DNA from: Candidatus Poribacteria bacterium
Lineage (GTDB): Bacteria; Poribacteria; WGA-4E; WGA-3G
NCBI GenBank assembly: GCA_022821065.1
Contig: JAJEEK010000109.1
Location: 1-64,000, forward strand
Reading direction: 5' to 3'
DNA length: 64,000 nt
Both the position numbers and the translations under genes were made by a program. How positions within the stretch are numbered: the first letter of the stretch is position 1; each line of letters opens with the position of its first letter. The notes under the pieces were generated by a model. The model was not told where the DNA came from and ran no database searches. It worked only from the letters and a program-made list of their open reading frames with translations. This document shows positions 49,308-59,036 of this stretch, piece by piece.

Positions 49308-52300
49308 ATGGAATCACGAACCAAACGTTTTATGATCACTGTTATCATTCTGGGTGTTATCGGTGGGTTGGGCGCCCTCTGGGTTAACCTTTTCCCCGAT
49401 TTCCTGTGGTTTGAGATGGTGGACTATAAATCTGTCTTTACTAAAATACTGAGGACAAAAATCCTCGTTGGTGTCATCGTTGGGGTCTGCTACTTAGCGA
49501 TTCTATTGATCAACCTCGCCTTAATCTATCGTTTCACACCGGCACATCTGAGCCCTGCTTTTATGGGAGGGGCGGACTTTACAGACGATGCTGTGAGCAA
49601 TCCAGGCGACACGCGAAGGATGATCTACGGCGGGTTGGCACTCCTCGCAATACTTTTCAGCGTCTTGATGGGCTACGCAGCGAGTGATCGGTGGGAGATT
49701 TATCTACGCTACTTCAATTCAGATGAACTCGTTTTCCCAGCTGCGACACCTATTACGATTGAAGAAACCGTTGACGGAAACGAAATACCGGTTTCACAAT
49801 TGGAACTTCAGGCAAAAAGGATCGAAGTTGGAGATCCGATCAACGTTCAGATAGACGGCACCCATCAGGAAACACGCGTTGAAGCCGTGTTAGAGAATTC
49901 AATCCGATTGGACACAGCAGTCCAGATAGAACCCGGTCAAAAAGCGTTTTTCACGTCACCCGCACGTGACCCAATCTTCAAAAAAGATGTCACCTTCTAT
50001 ATCTTCAAAATGCCGTTGGAACGCTACGTCTGTGGAACACTATTCGGTATCTTTATGTTGGTGACGATATTCGCAACCGTCATCTATTTTTTTCACGGTT
50101 TAATCACGGGTGATACGAGTCAGTTCCGGTTCCGTCCGCCTTTTAACGTAAAAGCGCATCTGTTCACGCTTGTCGGTTTGACACTCCTCTGCCGAGCATG
50201 GAACTACAAATTTGTTATGTATGACCTATTGTATGCGTCGAACGACATTGTCCGCGGCGGGGGTGGTTATGCAGCGATACAAGCACGCTTACCGGTTTTG
50301 TATGTTATGCTCGTGATCACAATCATCTGTGCCCTAATTTTTATCATCAGTATCTTCTTGAAACGCAACGCTTATGCTTTTGGCGGATTCGTTGTATTCC
50401 TAATCGCCGGTTTCCTCGGGCAAGCCTACCCAGTCGCAATACAGAGGTGGCAGGTCGAACCGAATAAACAGGTTCTCGAAGCGAATTATATCAACTATAA
50501 CATCAAAGCGACACTTCAGTCTTACGGCTTGGCTGAGAACACAGTAACCGAGGAAGAGTACCCTTTAACAGAGGAACTGAGTTATGACGACATAACCAGT
50601 CGTGAAAACGCCCCCGTCTTTAATAGCATCCGTCTCTGGGACTGGAGGCCCTTACGGAGAACTTTCCGCCAACTCCAAGAATTGCGTTCGCAGTATGATT
50701 TCAACGATGTTGATATTGATCGCTATACTGTAGATGGCGAAGTCCGACAGGTAATGCTGTCCGGACGGGAGCTCAACATCAACGAACTTCCCATAGAAAT
50801 CAGGAATGATTGGTATAAGCAAACCTACACATATACACACGGATACGGTGCCGTCGTGAGTCCTGTCAACGAGATTGAAAACGGCAAACCGAACATGTAT
50901 ATCCAAGGGTTACCGCCTATCGAATATCAAGACGAGTGGGAACATCGGTTTACCGAAACGCCGGGACCGCGTATCTACTACGGCGAACGCACGGATCGTT
51001 ACGTTATCGTACATCCTGACCGTCCGCAGGCACTTGAGTTTGATTATCCGCAAGAAGGACAGCAGTACGCCGAATACGCCTATCAAGGAGAAGGCGGCGT
51101 TGAACTCAGCTCTTTTTGGCGGAAAATCGCGTATATGCTCAAGTTCAACAACGAAATCAACTTCGTCCTGCCGGGCGAAATTTCATCAACAAGCCGAATC
51201 CTTTATGAACGAAACATCAAAAGACGGATCCAGAAGATCGCACCCTTCTTGCGATATGACGGCGACCCGTACATCGTTATCCACAACGGTCGACTCGTCT
51301 GGTTGATCGATGCATATACCATTACACACCGGTACCCGTATTCCGTCTCAATGCGGGAGTTCGTTGATGAGCGGAGACGACAGTTCCGAAACACACAGCA
51401 GGACGGCGAACCGTGGGGCAATTACATCCGAAACTCTGTGAAAGTTATTGTCGATGCTTACGACGGCACCGTCGATTTTTATATCATGGAACGCGAACAG
51501 GATCCGATAGCGGAGTGTTACAGAAGGATCTTTCCCGATCTCTTCAAGCCGTTTCAAGAAATGCCGGACGACCTCAAAGCGCATATTCGATACCCGATGG
51601 CGATGTTCCTCATTCAGGCACGTGTCTATCAGGACTATCATATGAAAGACCCGGTAACCTTCTACGCCGGAGAAGATAAATGGGAAATCGGGATGGAACT
51701 TTACGACAATACGGATGCACAGACACAGCAGGTCCCGCAACAACCGAGAAGTCCGTTTGTACCACAACAGCAGACCGTTCAACGTTCAGCGGCGGAAGGT
51801 CAACCTGTTGAACCTTACTATGTCGTTATCAGGTTGCCCGGTGAAGAGAAACCCGAATTCATGTTGATGTTGCCCTTCACACCGCTCAATAAACCGAATC
51901 TCACCGCATGGCTTGCTGCACGATGCGATCTCCCGCAATATGGGCAGATCCTTGTCTATCGGTTCCCGAAAGGGAAACAGATCGCAGGACCGATGCAGGT
52001 AGAGAACTTTATTAGCCAAGAACCGGAGATTTCCCAGCAAATTAGCCTCTGGAATACGCAAGGCTCTCGTGTTCTACGCGGCAACTTATTGATTCTTCCG
52101 ATGAACAACTCACTGCTCTATGTCGAACCGATCTACATCCAATCCGAAGATGAGAAAACCGCTATTCCGGAATTGCGGCGAGTCGTTATCGGATACGAAA
52201 ACGAGGTCGTTTGGGGGGCAAGCCTTGATGAGGCACTCCGAAACATGTTCGGACCCGGAACACGCCGTCAAACCGCGGCGACGATTGCAACAACAGATGA

Positions 52301-52466
52301 GACAACAACCGAGCCTGACACAGATCAGACAGCATTCCCAGAACTCGTTAAGCAGGCAAACCTCTATTTCAACCAGGCACAAAACGCACAACGTGCCGGC
52401 GATTGGGCAGAATACGGACGCTTCTTGCAGCTTTTAGAGGAGACCTTGCAACAACTTGAAGAATAG
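49308..52466 (+). CDS. UPF0182 (COG1615) family membrane protein
   Basis: 1052 residues. The N-terminal half has about seven transmembrane segments (FMITVIILGVIGGLGALWVN, ILVGVIVGVCYLAILLINLA, MIYGGLALLAILFSVLMGYA and others up to residue about 380). A large extracytoplasmic domain follows, and the C-terminal 60 residues are a helical tail (QANLYFNQAQNAQRAGDWAE). Length and architecture match UPF0182. Function not established. Its ribosome-binding site comes from the dispersed leader element. Two extra membrane-proximal insertions (e.g. residues 150-220) look like beta-rich domains. Confidence 0.9.
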   Translation: MESRTKRFMITVIILGVIGGLGALWVNLFPDFLWFEMVDYKSVFTKILRTKILVGVIVGVCYLAILLINLALIYRFTPAHLSPAFMGGADFTDDAVSNPGDTRRMIYGGLALLAILFSVLMGYAASDRWEIYLRYFNSDELVFPAATPITIEETVDGNEIPVSQLELQAKRIEVGDPINVQIDGTHQETRVEAVLENSIRLDTAVQIEPGQKAFFTSPARDPIFKKDVTFYIFKMPLERYVCGTLFGIFMLVTIFATVIYFFHGLITGDTSQFRFRPPFNVKAHLFTLVGLTLLCRAWNYKFVMYDLLYASNDIVRGGGGYAAIQARLPVLYVMLVITIICALIFIISIFLKRNAYAFGGFVVFLIAGFLGQAYPVAIQRWQVEPNKQVLEANYINYNIKATLQSYGLAENTVTEEEYPLTEELSYDDITSRENAPVFNSIRLWDWRPLRRTFRQLQELRSQYDFNDVDIDRYTVDGEVRQVMLSGRELNINELPIEIRNDWYKQTYTYTHGYGAVVSPVNEIENGKPNMYIQGLPPIEYQDEWEHRFTETPGPRIYYGERTDRYVIVHPDRPQALEFDYPQEGQQYAEYAYQGEGGVELSSFWRKIAYMLKFNNEINFVLPGEISSTSRILYERNIKRRIQKIAPFLRYDGDPYIVIHNGRLVWLIDAYTITHRYPYSVSMREFVDERRRQFRNTQQDGEPWGNYIRNSVKVIVDAYDGTVDFYIMEREQDPIAECYRRIFPDLFKPFQEMPDDLKAHIRYPMAMFLIQARVYQDYHMKDPVTFYAGEDKWEIGMELYDNTDAQTQQVPQQPRSPFVPQQQTVQRSAAEGQPVEPYYVVIRLPGEEKPEFMLMLPFTPLNKPNLTAWLAARCDLPQYGQILVYRFPKGKQIAGPMQVENFISQEPEISQQISLWNTQGSRVLRGNLLILPMNNSLLYVEPIYIQSEDEKTAIPELRRVVIGYENEVVWGASLDEALRNMFGPGTRRQTAATIATTDETTTEPDTDQTAFPELVKQANLYFNQAQNAQRAGDWAEYGRFLQLLEETLQQLEE

Positions 52467-52467
52467 T

Positions 52468-52558
52468 ACCCAGTAACCAGTGGCCAGTTAAAGAAAAGAG
52501 ATGTTAGGTTAGCAGAACCTCTCTTAACTGGCAACTGAGAACTGGTAACTGTTAACTT
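52468..52558. repeat. CCAGTTA-type palindrome, intergenic copy
   Basis: CCCAGTAACCAGTGGCCAGT (52469-52488), AAGAAAAGAG core, then CTCTCTTAACTGGCAACTGA and ACTGGTAACTGTTAACTT. Degenerate member of the heptamer family, ending directly before the AAAAAAGGAGGTG ribosome-binding site of the DUF5069 gene. Confidence 0.7.
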
Positions 52559-52579
52559 CAAAAAAAGGAGGTGAAATAG

Positions 52580-52825
52580 ATGGCTCTTGATTGGAAACCG
52601 CGCCACAGGGATATGATTATTGGAGGCATCCCGTGGTTAGCCAGAATCAGCGATAAAGCCAATGCACAATTGCAGGGCATCATCGGTGAGTATATCTACC
52701 CGTGACCGCAGGACAAGTTGTTCCTGGAGGAACACAGGCTAAGTGCTGAGGAATTCGTTCAGATGGTCAAAGAGAACCCCTCAGATGATGAGATGATCGC
52801 CGCTATGAAGAAATTGAATTCTTAG
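52580..52825 (+). CDS. DUF5069-like protein with in-frame UGA (candidate selenoprotein)
   Basis: An 82-codon frame (including the stop) starts ATG 52580 behind a perfect AAAGGAGGTG (52564-52573) and runs to TAG at 52823-52825. It is interrupted once, by TGA at 52703-52705 (codon 42). Before it: WLARISDKANAQLQGIIGEY then IYP; after it: PQDKLFLEEHRLSAEEFVQM and a C-terminal NPSDDEMIAAMKKLNS. DUF5069 proteins, as I recall them, have GEY-x-x-x-C-P-x-D at this place, so UGA stands at a Cys position. A stem-loop TGTTCC/GGAACA (52719-52724, 52729-52734; loop TGGA) begins 13 bases after TGA, at SECIS-like distance. Read conventionally, it would be a 41-residue stub. A nonsense mutation is the alternative. 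Confidence 0.7.
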
Positions 52826-53003
52826 AGGTAAACTTATGAAGGCGGTTTTGGATGTCTAACCCAGGAGCCGTCTTCTAAAACAACTTTCTAATGCGTCACC
52901 AAGATTGACCAGAGGGTGTAAGCCTAATCAATGGCCCCGCCCGTTACTGGAAATGGATAGGCTGGATAGACGCGGCGAAGTGTTTTAGTCACATCTATCC
53001 TAA

Positions 53004-53029
53004 ACGAACCGCGAGGGAAATTAAAAAAA
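53004..53029 (+). repeat. start-proximal leader element (copy 4, pheA)
   Basis: CGAACCGCGAGGGAAATTAA runs into the TTG start at 53030. A variant of the CCGCAAGGAAAATTAAAAA module (GAGGGAAA instead of AAGGAAAA). The gap 52826-53029 otherwise shows only a weak GAAGGCGG/CCGTCTTC inverted repeat. Confidence 0.6.
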
Positions 53030-54097
53030 TTGGAATTAAGCGACTATCGTGACCAGATTAATGAGATTGACGACCAGATTTTGGCACTGCTACAGAAACG
53101 GGCGGAGATTTCCAAGAAGGTCGGCGCGGTGAAGTCCGAGACAGGCATTGCAAAGGTGTATGTCCCGCACCGGCAGAAGCAAGTCATCGTACGCTTGATG
53201 GTCGAAAATGACGGTAAGTTCCCGGAAGCTGCACTCGAAGCGATCTGGACGGAGATATTATCTGCCTCACGTTCTTTGCAGGAGCCGGAGCGCGTCGCTT
53301 TTCTCGGACCCGTTGGCAGTTTCGGACACTTGGCGGCTCGCCGCCATTTTGGTACGTCAACGGAGTTGATCCCTATCCATCCGCAAGTCGATATATTTAC
53401 TGAGGTTGAATCCGGTAGAGCAGATTATGGGATCGTCGCTATTCAAAACTCATTGCACGGTACAGTTCGTGACGTTTTAGAACGCTTTCAACACACGCCA
53501 TTGTGGATTTGTGCGGAGACGTTCCAGCGGATAAAACAGCACCTGTTGTCAAAATCTCCGATAACAGAGATCCAGCGTATCTATTCGCATCCGCAACCTT
53601 TCGCACAATGCCGTGCATGGCTAAGCCGACACCTCGGTAATATTGAACAGGTTGAGGTTGTTAGTACATCTGAAGCCGCACAACGAGCCGCCGAAGAACC
53701 ATTCGCAGCTGCCATCGCGAGTGAACTCGCAAGCGAGATTTATCAGGTTCCAATTGTTGCAAACGCGATTATGGACGAACCAGATAACACAACCCGCTTC
53801 TTTATCATTGGAAGTGAGATGGCAGACCCAAGTGGATACGACAGGACTTCGCTCTTTTTTTCCATTCGAGACAAGGTCGGCGCACTCCATCAAGCACTCG
53901 GTATTTTAGAGAAAGCTGAGTTGAATCTGAGTTATCTCGAATCTCTTCCATCACGCGCCAAACCTTGGGAGTATGTCTTTTTTGCGGAGATGGATGGTCA
54001 TATCGCTGACGAACGCGTCATCATAGCCCTTGAGCAGCTTGAAGATTTGTGTCGGAACGTCAATGTTATCGGATCCTATCCGCGCGGGACTTCCTAA
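53030..54097 (+). CDS. pheA: chorismate mutase / prephenate dehydratase (P-protein)
   Basis: 355 residues. The chorismate mutase domain (residues 1-85) has YRDQINEIDDQILALLQKRA and YVPHRQKQVI. The prephenate dehydratase domain begins ERVAFLGPVGSFGHLAARRH, with GIVAIQNSLHGTVRDVLERF and the catalytic NTTRFFIIG (T-R-F). A C-terminal ACT domain shows DKVGALHQALGILEKAELNL and SYLESLPSRAKPWEYVFFAE, the ESRP-type phenylalanine feedback site. Makes phenylpyruvate for phenylalanine. TTG start, supplied by the leader element. Its stop overlaps the queG start (TAATG). Confidence 0.95.
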   Translation: MELSDYRDQINEIDDQILALLQKRAEISKKVGAVKSETGIAKVYVPHRQKQVIVRLMVENDGKFPEAALEAIWTEILSASRSLQEPERVAFLGPVGSFGHLAARRHFGTSTELIPIHPQVDIFTEVESGRADYGIVAIQNSLHGTVRDVLERFQHTPLWICAETFQRIKQHLLSKSPITEIQRIYSHPQPFAQCRAWLSRHLGNIEQVEVVSTSEAAQRAAEEPFAAAIASELASEIYQVPIVANAIMDEPDNTTRFFIIGSEMADPSGYDRTSLFFSIRDKVGALHQALGILEKAELNLSYLESLPSRAKPWEYVFFAEMDGHIADERVIIALEQLEDLCRNVNVIGSYPRGTS

Positions 54098-55257
54098 TGT
54101 TAACACTAACGCAACAAATTCAAGCGCGTGCACACAAACTCGGATTTGAACTCGTCGGAATTATTCCCGTAGCACAGAGCGAGACGATTGCGCGTTACCA
54201 GCAGTGGATAGAAAACGGATACGCCGGAAAGATGGCGTATCTCGAAAAACATCTTTCGCTAAAGACGGATGTCCGTCAACTTCTATCAGAGGCAAAATCT
54301 GTTATTAGCCTCGCGATGAACTACTACACGCTTGACTCGCCGAAAGTGCTCGCTGAAAATCCCGAGCGCGGACAGATTTCGAGGTATGCATGGGGCGACG
54401 ATTACCACGACATCATCCGAAAACGACTCTCAGAACTCGTTGATTTCATTAAGCAGACCGCAGAAACGGAATTACAGACGCGCATCTGCGTTGATACCGC
54501 ACCGATCATTGAAAGAGAGTACGCCCAAAAAGCGGGGATCGGCTGGATCGGAAAGAACACCAACCTAATTCATTGGCGTTCAGGGTCCTGGTATTTCCTC
54601 GCAGAGGTACTCGTCAGTATCGCCTTAGAATCAGAAACGCCTCCGACCCGTGGAGATTGCGGGACTTGCACACGCTGCATCGAGGCGTGCCCTACGGACG
54701 CAATTGTTGAACCGAATCTCTTGGATTCCCGACGCTGTATCTCCTACTTGACAATCGAACTCAAGGAGCGTATTCCGAAGGCACTCCGCTCCAAAATGGG
54801 AAACTTAATCTACGGGTGCGATATCTGTCAAGAGGTCTGTCCATGGAACAGCAAAGCAGTACCAACAGACAATCCGGCGTTTCAACCGCGTGACGGAAAC
54901 TTCGCACCGACCTTGTTATCGCTCATCGGTATGACGCAGGAGGAGTTCAGTCGAAGATTCAAGGGAAGTCCTATCAAACGTGCTAAACGGCGCGGTTTCT
55001 TGCGGAATGTCCTTATCGCTATCGGCAATTGGGGAGAACAGCGTGCCGTCCCTGCTCTTAAAAAAGCGTTAACCGATGACGAACCGTTGGTGCGGAGCCA
55101 TGCAGCCTGGGCACTCGGACAGATCGGCGGTACTGCTGCCGAGCGGATATTACAGACACAACTCAGTGTTGAAACGGAACACGAGGTTATCACCGAAATT
55201 CAGGACGCGCTCTTAGAGATAGCGCACTCATCACGGAGAAACAGAAATGATGCGTGA
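54097..55257 (+). CDS. queG: epoxyqueuosine reductase
   Basis: 386 residues from the ATG at 54097 that overlaps the pheA stop by one base. Two [4Fe-4S] motifs: CGTCTRCIEACPTDAI and CDICQEVCPWN. The B12-type reductase domain precedes them (SVISLAMNYYTLDSP, ISRYAWGDDYHDIIRKRL). C-terminal HEAT/PBS-lyase repeat ALTDDEPLVRSHAAWALGQI is typical of the long QueG form. Last step of queuosine synthesis in tRNA; QueF, an earlier step, is encoded at 59037. Confidence 0.96.
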   Translation: MLTLTQQIQARAHKLGFELVGIIPVAQSETIARYQQWIENGYAGKMAYLEKHLSLKTDVRQLLSEAKSVISLAMNYYTLDSPKVLAENPERGQISRYAWGDDYHDIIRKRLSELVDFIKQTAETELQTRICVDTAPIIEREYAQKAGIGWIGKNTNLIHWRSGSWYFLAEVLVSIALESETPPTRGDCGTCTRCIEACPTDAIVEPNLLDSRRCISYLTIELKERIPKALRSKMGNLIYGCDICQEVCPWNSKAVPTDNPAFQPRDGNFAPTLLSLIGMTQEEFSRRFKGSPIKRAKRRGFLRNVLIAIGNWGEQRAVPALKKALTDDEPLVRSHAAWALGQIGGTAAERILQTQLSVETEHEVITEIQDALLEIAHSSRRNRNDA

Positions 55258-55870
55258 AGCAGCAAACGAACGTCAACTTTCAGCACCCGGTGCAGGGACG
55301 AACGGACTTGCATGGCAAGGAACATCACTTTGGAGCGTTGAAGGTGTCGGTCCGCTCCATAAAATTAACACAAAAACGGGCGAAGTTCTGCCAGCACTTA
55401 CACCGCCGTTTCCCGGTGGAGCCGGTATCGAATGGGACGGCGAACATCTCTGGTATAACAGCATCTGGCAACAGACGTTTTACAAACTCACGATCCCTGA
55501 ATTGGAAATCGTTACGACCTTTTCATCACCAGGCGAGGGTCCGCACGGGTTGGCGTGGGACGGCGAGTACCTCTGGAGCGTTGATATGAACACGAGTCGG
55601 TTTATCAAACAGTGTCCAGAAACCGGTGAAATTCTTACCGAATTGCCAACACCGGGGGGGCGTGCACACGGGTTGGCGTGGGATGGCGAAGCCCTCTGGA
55701 ACGCCGATACAAACGACCACATCATCTACCGAATCCATCCCGAATCCGGCGAGGTGATCGATGCCGTTTCATGTCCAAACGAACCGCATGGATTAACTTG
55801 GGACGGCACGGCACTATGGTATGGCGAGGATAAAGCCAAAAAAATCTATCGTCTCAGCATATCGGAATAG
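55247..55870 (+). CDS. small beta-propeller protein with HGLAWDG repeats
   Basis: 207 residues in about five propeller units, each with a G-(L/I)-x-W-(D/Q)-G-x-x-L-W core: TNGLAWQGTSLWSV, AGIEWDGEHLWYN, HGLAWDGEYLWSVD, HGLAWDGEALWNAD and HGLTWDGTALWYG. Similar to glutamine-cyclotransferase/SMP-30-like propellers; no catalytic residues can be assigned. No signal peptide, so cytoplasmic. It overlaps the end of queG by 11 bases and has GGAG eight bases ahead of its ATG pair. Confidence 0.75.
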   Translation: MMREAANERQLSAPGAGTNGLAWQGTSLWSVEGVGPLHKINTKTGEVLPALTPPFPGGAGIEWDGEHLWYNSIWQQTFYKLTIPELEIVTTFSSPGEGPHGLAWDGEYLWSVDMNTSRFIKQCPETGEILTELPTPGGRAHGLAWDGEALWNADTNDHIIYRIHPESGEVIDAVSCPNEPHGLTWDGTALWYGEDKAKKIYRLSISE

Positions 55871-56097
55871 CACCGTTTCACACCGACTGAAGGTATTTGT
55901 CAGCCGAAGTGTCCAATAAGTGAACAAAAAATCGTGTGCTTTGTCGGAAATCGCGCGAAATGTTCCGATTTCACGCGGATTTTCAAGTGGCACATAATTT
56001 GCACAAGACACGCAGTAGAGATGTTTAAAATACGCAAATCTAACAGCGCAAACGCTACAAATGCCTTTAGATTCACCTATCAGGATAGCAAGAAATA

Positions 56098-58890
56098 ATG
56101 AGGAAAAAAGAATTGAAGAGATTACAGATTGCCATGCTAACCCTGCTTTTGGGAATTGGGTTAATACTACACAGCAGCGCCGACAGGGTACAACTGAATA
56201 CGAGTGCCGCTGTCGTTAACGATAACCTCGGTACAAGTGTCGGTATAAGCGGCGACTATGCAATGGTTGGTGTTCCGAACGATGACACCGACAACGGTAG
56301 AAATGCCGGTTCCATCCAGGTCTTTTTCCGTAGCGAAACGGGGTGGATACAACATCAAAAATTGAGCCTTAGCGACGCAACAACTGATGACGAATTCGGA
56401 ACAACGCTTGCAATGAGTGGTGACTATGCCATCGTTGGTGTCCCGAGAAAAGCCGACGCAGGAAAGAACTCAGGTGCAGCTTATATCTTTGCACGACAAG
56501 GCACACAATGGGTTGAACAGACGAAATTGGTCTCGCTCGACGCAAAGGCTGGCGACTATTTTGGAATCTCAGTCGCGATTGCCGGAGACACCGTACTCGT
56601 TGGGGCACATCGCGCGAACAATCCCGTCGCAGACGCTGGGGCTGCATACATTTTCGAGCGGAGAGGGAACACCTGGATCCAGACAACCGTGCTCACGGCC
56701 CCCGACGCCAGCAGATTCGCAAACTTCGGTTTCTCTGTCGGCACCGACGGTAACACAGCCATCATCGGCGCAATCCGTGATGACGAAGCCGGTGAAAATG
56801 CCGGGGCCGCTTACATCTTTGTACGGGATCCATCCGGCTGGATATTCCAAAAGAAACTCATCGGTAACAACACCGAAGCAAATGATAACTACGGATATGC
56901 AGTCGATGTTGATGGCGATTTCGCTATCTCGACTTCACCACACAACGGAAACACGGGTGCCGCTTATATCTATAAACGTGAGGAGGGCAGGTTCTGGCTG
57001 CAAAAAAGGAACCGCACCCGTATCCGTATGATCCCGATTGACCCAGACGGCGCGACATCTTTCGGTGTTTCGGTCGATATAAGCGGCGAAACCGTTGTCA
57101 TCGGGGCAAGAGGTGGTATCGTCGGTGAAGATACCGTCGGTGCCGCTTACATTTTTACACAAAATGAACCGCCATTTTGGAACCAACACACCAAACTCGT
57201 CGCAAGTGACAGGAAGAGCGGTGACCAACTCGGATCCGCTGTCGCAATCAGTGGTAACGAAATTATTACGGGTGCCCCCACCCACAGTGCAGGGGGTCCC
57301 AGCTCCGGTGCCGCTTATATATTCGAGCAAAAGGAAGGTGGCGCATGGGTTGAGAATATTAAACTTAGCGATGGCGAAACAGCGTCGGAAGATCAATTCG
57401 GAATTTCAGTGGCAATTCACGGGAACCTCGCTATCTCTGGGGCACAACAAAACGATGACATCGCGCCAAATGCGGGTGCTGCATACATCTTCGAGCGGAG
57501 CGGTAACCTCTGGTTAGAACGCGCAAAGATTATTGCCAACGACGCGAAAGCAGGCGATCTATTCGGCAATACCGTTGCGATCAGCGAAGAAACCGCGGTT
57601 ATCGGAGCACCCGGCGTTGATGACGCAGGACCGGAAGCCGGTGCCGTATACATCTTTATACGTTCCGGAGACAACTGGATACAACAAGCAAAATTGATCG
57701 GTAATGACATCGGTATGTTCGACCAGTTCGGGACAGCCATCGCTATCCATGAAAATACGACTATTGTCGGTGCTTATGGCAAGGATGGAGGGGGTGTAGA
57801 TACCGGTGCCGCTTACGTCTTTGTCCGAAGTGGGACTTCTTGGACCCAGCAGGCAAAATTAACGCACCGAAACGCTGTACCCGGAGACCTATTCGGCTTC
57901 GCTGTGGCTGTCTACAGCAACAGCGCGCTTATCGGGGCACACGGGCGTGATGCAACGGGACCGAATTCAGGCGCGGCGTACATTTTTACGCGTAGCGGCG
58001 GCACATGGATGCAAAACACGCAACTCATTCCAAATGATAGCGGACTCGGCGATGAATTCGGGTACGCCGTCGATCTGACGAATGGGATCGCAATCATCGG
58101 CGCGCCTAAGGAAGATCGAAATGAAACAGATATGGGAACCGCCTATATTTTCGTAGAGACAAGCGAGGCTTGGATACAACAAGCCAAACTGACCGCCGCC
58201 GAGACCGAGGCAGGTGATGAATTCGGGTCAGCGGTCGCAATTCATGAAGACACAGCGATTGTCGGCGCATGGAAAGATGATCATCCGATTAGTCCAGATG
58301 GAGATCCCGCTGAAGAGATCGATAAAGGCTCAGCTTACGCCTTCCTGCGGGATGGATTGAGTTGGGTTGAGAGGCGCAGAATTGTTGCAAGTGGTACAAA
58401 CCGATTTGACCGCTTTGGTGCCTCGGTTGGTATCAGAGGTTCATTCGCTATCGTTGGTGCTGATGGTAATGATAACGCCGGTGATAATGCCGGTTCCGCT
58501 TTTATCTATAACCCGATTGACCTCGGCTTCCGTCCTGCGGATATCCCGTTTCCTGTTGATCCGGCATCGCAGACACTCACAACGCTTGGACACATCAAAC
58601 ATACGACAATCTTCCAGAATTATCCAAACCCTTTTAATCCTGAAACATGGTTCCCTTACAATCTCGCCGAGCGAACCGAGGTTGCCATTAAAATCTACGA
58701 TGTCAGCGGTAGACTTGTTCGTCAATTGAATATCGGACTACAGGAACCAGGTACCTACCAAAATCGAGAGAAAGCTGCGTACTGGAATGGTAGAGATGAA
58801 TCTGGCACTATGGTCGCAAGCGGTATCTATTTCTATACATTTACCGCTGGCGATTTTGAAAACACCCGCCGAATGGTGATCCTGAAGTAG
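56098..58890 (+). CDS. secreted FG-GAP repeat protein with C-terminal sorting-type domain
   Basis: 930 residues. Signal peptide IAMLTLLLGIGLILHSSADR. About fourteen FG-GAP units of about 50-65 residues follow, with recurrent FG-S/T-VAI-x-G-D/N-x-A-I-V-GA and GAAYIF(E/V/T)R strands (e.g. FGISVAIAGDTVLVGAHRAN, GAAYIFERRGNTWIQ). The last about 95 residues (FQNYPNPFNPETWFPYNLAE, KIYDVSGRLVRQLNIGL, DESGTMVASGIYFYTFTAGD) form an FlgD-Ig/T9SS type A-like sorting domain, frequent in Poribacteria-type genomes. Secreted adhesin- or enzyme-like protein of unknown ligand. No ribosome-binding site beyond AGGATAGC is seen. Confidence 0.9.
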   Translation: MRKKELKRLQIAMLTLLLGIGLILHSSADRVQLNTSAAVVNDNLGTSVGISGDYAMVGVPNDDTDNGRNAGSIQVFFRSETGWIQHQKLSLSDATTDDEFGTTLAMSGDYAIVGVPRKADAGKNSGAAYIFARQGTQWVEQTKLVSLDAKAGDYFGISVAIAGDTVLVGAHRANNPVADAGAAYIFERRGNTWIQTTVLTAPDASRFANFGFSVGTDGNTAIIGAIRDDEAGENAGAAYIFVRDPSGWIFQKKLIGNNTEANDNYGYAVDVDGDFAISTSPHNGNTGAAYIYKREEGRFWLQKRNRTRIRMIPIDPDGATSFGVSVDISGETVVIGARGGIVGEDTVGAAYIFTQNEPPFWNQHTKLVASDRKSGDQLGSAVAISGNEIITGAPTHSAGGPSSGAAYIFEQKEGGAWVENIKLSDGETASEDQFGISVAIHGNLAISGAQQNDDIAPNAGAAYIFERSGNLWLERAKIIANDAKAGDLFGNTVAISEETAVIGAPGVDDAGPEAGAVYIFIRSGDNWIQQAKLIGNDIGMFDQFGTAIAIHENTTIVGAYGKDGGGVDTGAAYVFVRSGTSWTQQAKLTHRNAVPGDLFGFAVAVYSNSALIGAHGRDATGPNSGAAYIFTRSGGTWMQNTQLIPNDSGLGDEFGYAVDLTNGIAIIGAPKEDRNETDMGTAYIFVETSEAWIQQAKLTAAETEAGDEFGSAVAIHEDTAIVGAWKDDHPISPDGDPAEEIDKGSAYAFLRDGLSWVERRRIVASGTNRFDRFGASVGIRGSFAIVGADGNDNAGDNAGSAFIYNPIDLGFRPADIPFPVDPASQTLTTLGHIKHTTIFQNYPNPFNPETWFPYNLAERTEVAIKIYDVSGRLVRQLNIGLQEPGTYQNREKAAYWNGRDESGTMVASGIYFYTFTAGDFENTRRMVILK

Positions 58891-58893
58891 AAC

Positions 58894-59013
58894 ACAGTAA
58901 CCAGAGAAGAAGTAACCAGTTTCCAGTTACGAGTTACCAGTAAGAGAAAGACTTGATGAATCAGTTCCCTCTTAACTGGGTACTGGTCCCTGATACGCTG
59001 GAAACTGTTAACT
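58894..59013. repeat. CCAGTTA-type palindrome, intergenic copy before queF
   Basis: CAGTAACCAG ... AGTTTCCAGTTACGAGTTAC (58919-58938) then core AAGAGAAAGACTTGATGAAT (58942-58961) and right arm TCTTAACTGGGTACTGG ending GTTAACTTGAAAAC. Core nearly identical to the copy inside the envelope gene at 45979-45998. Confidence 0.8.
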
Positions 59014-59036
59014 TGAAAACTATATGGAGACACTGA

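Noticed and set aside
52703..52705. Genome-wide UGA reassignment as explanation for the in-frame TGA
   Set aside because: TGA terminates several intact genes in the window (mutS, queG, the AAA ATPase at 3679), so UGA is a normal stop here.
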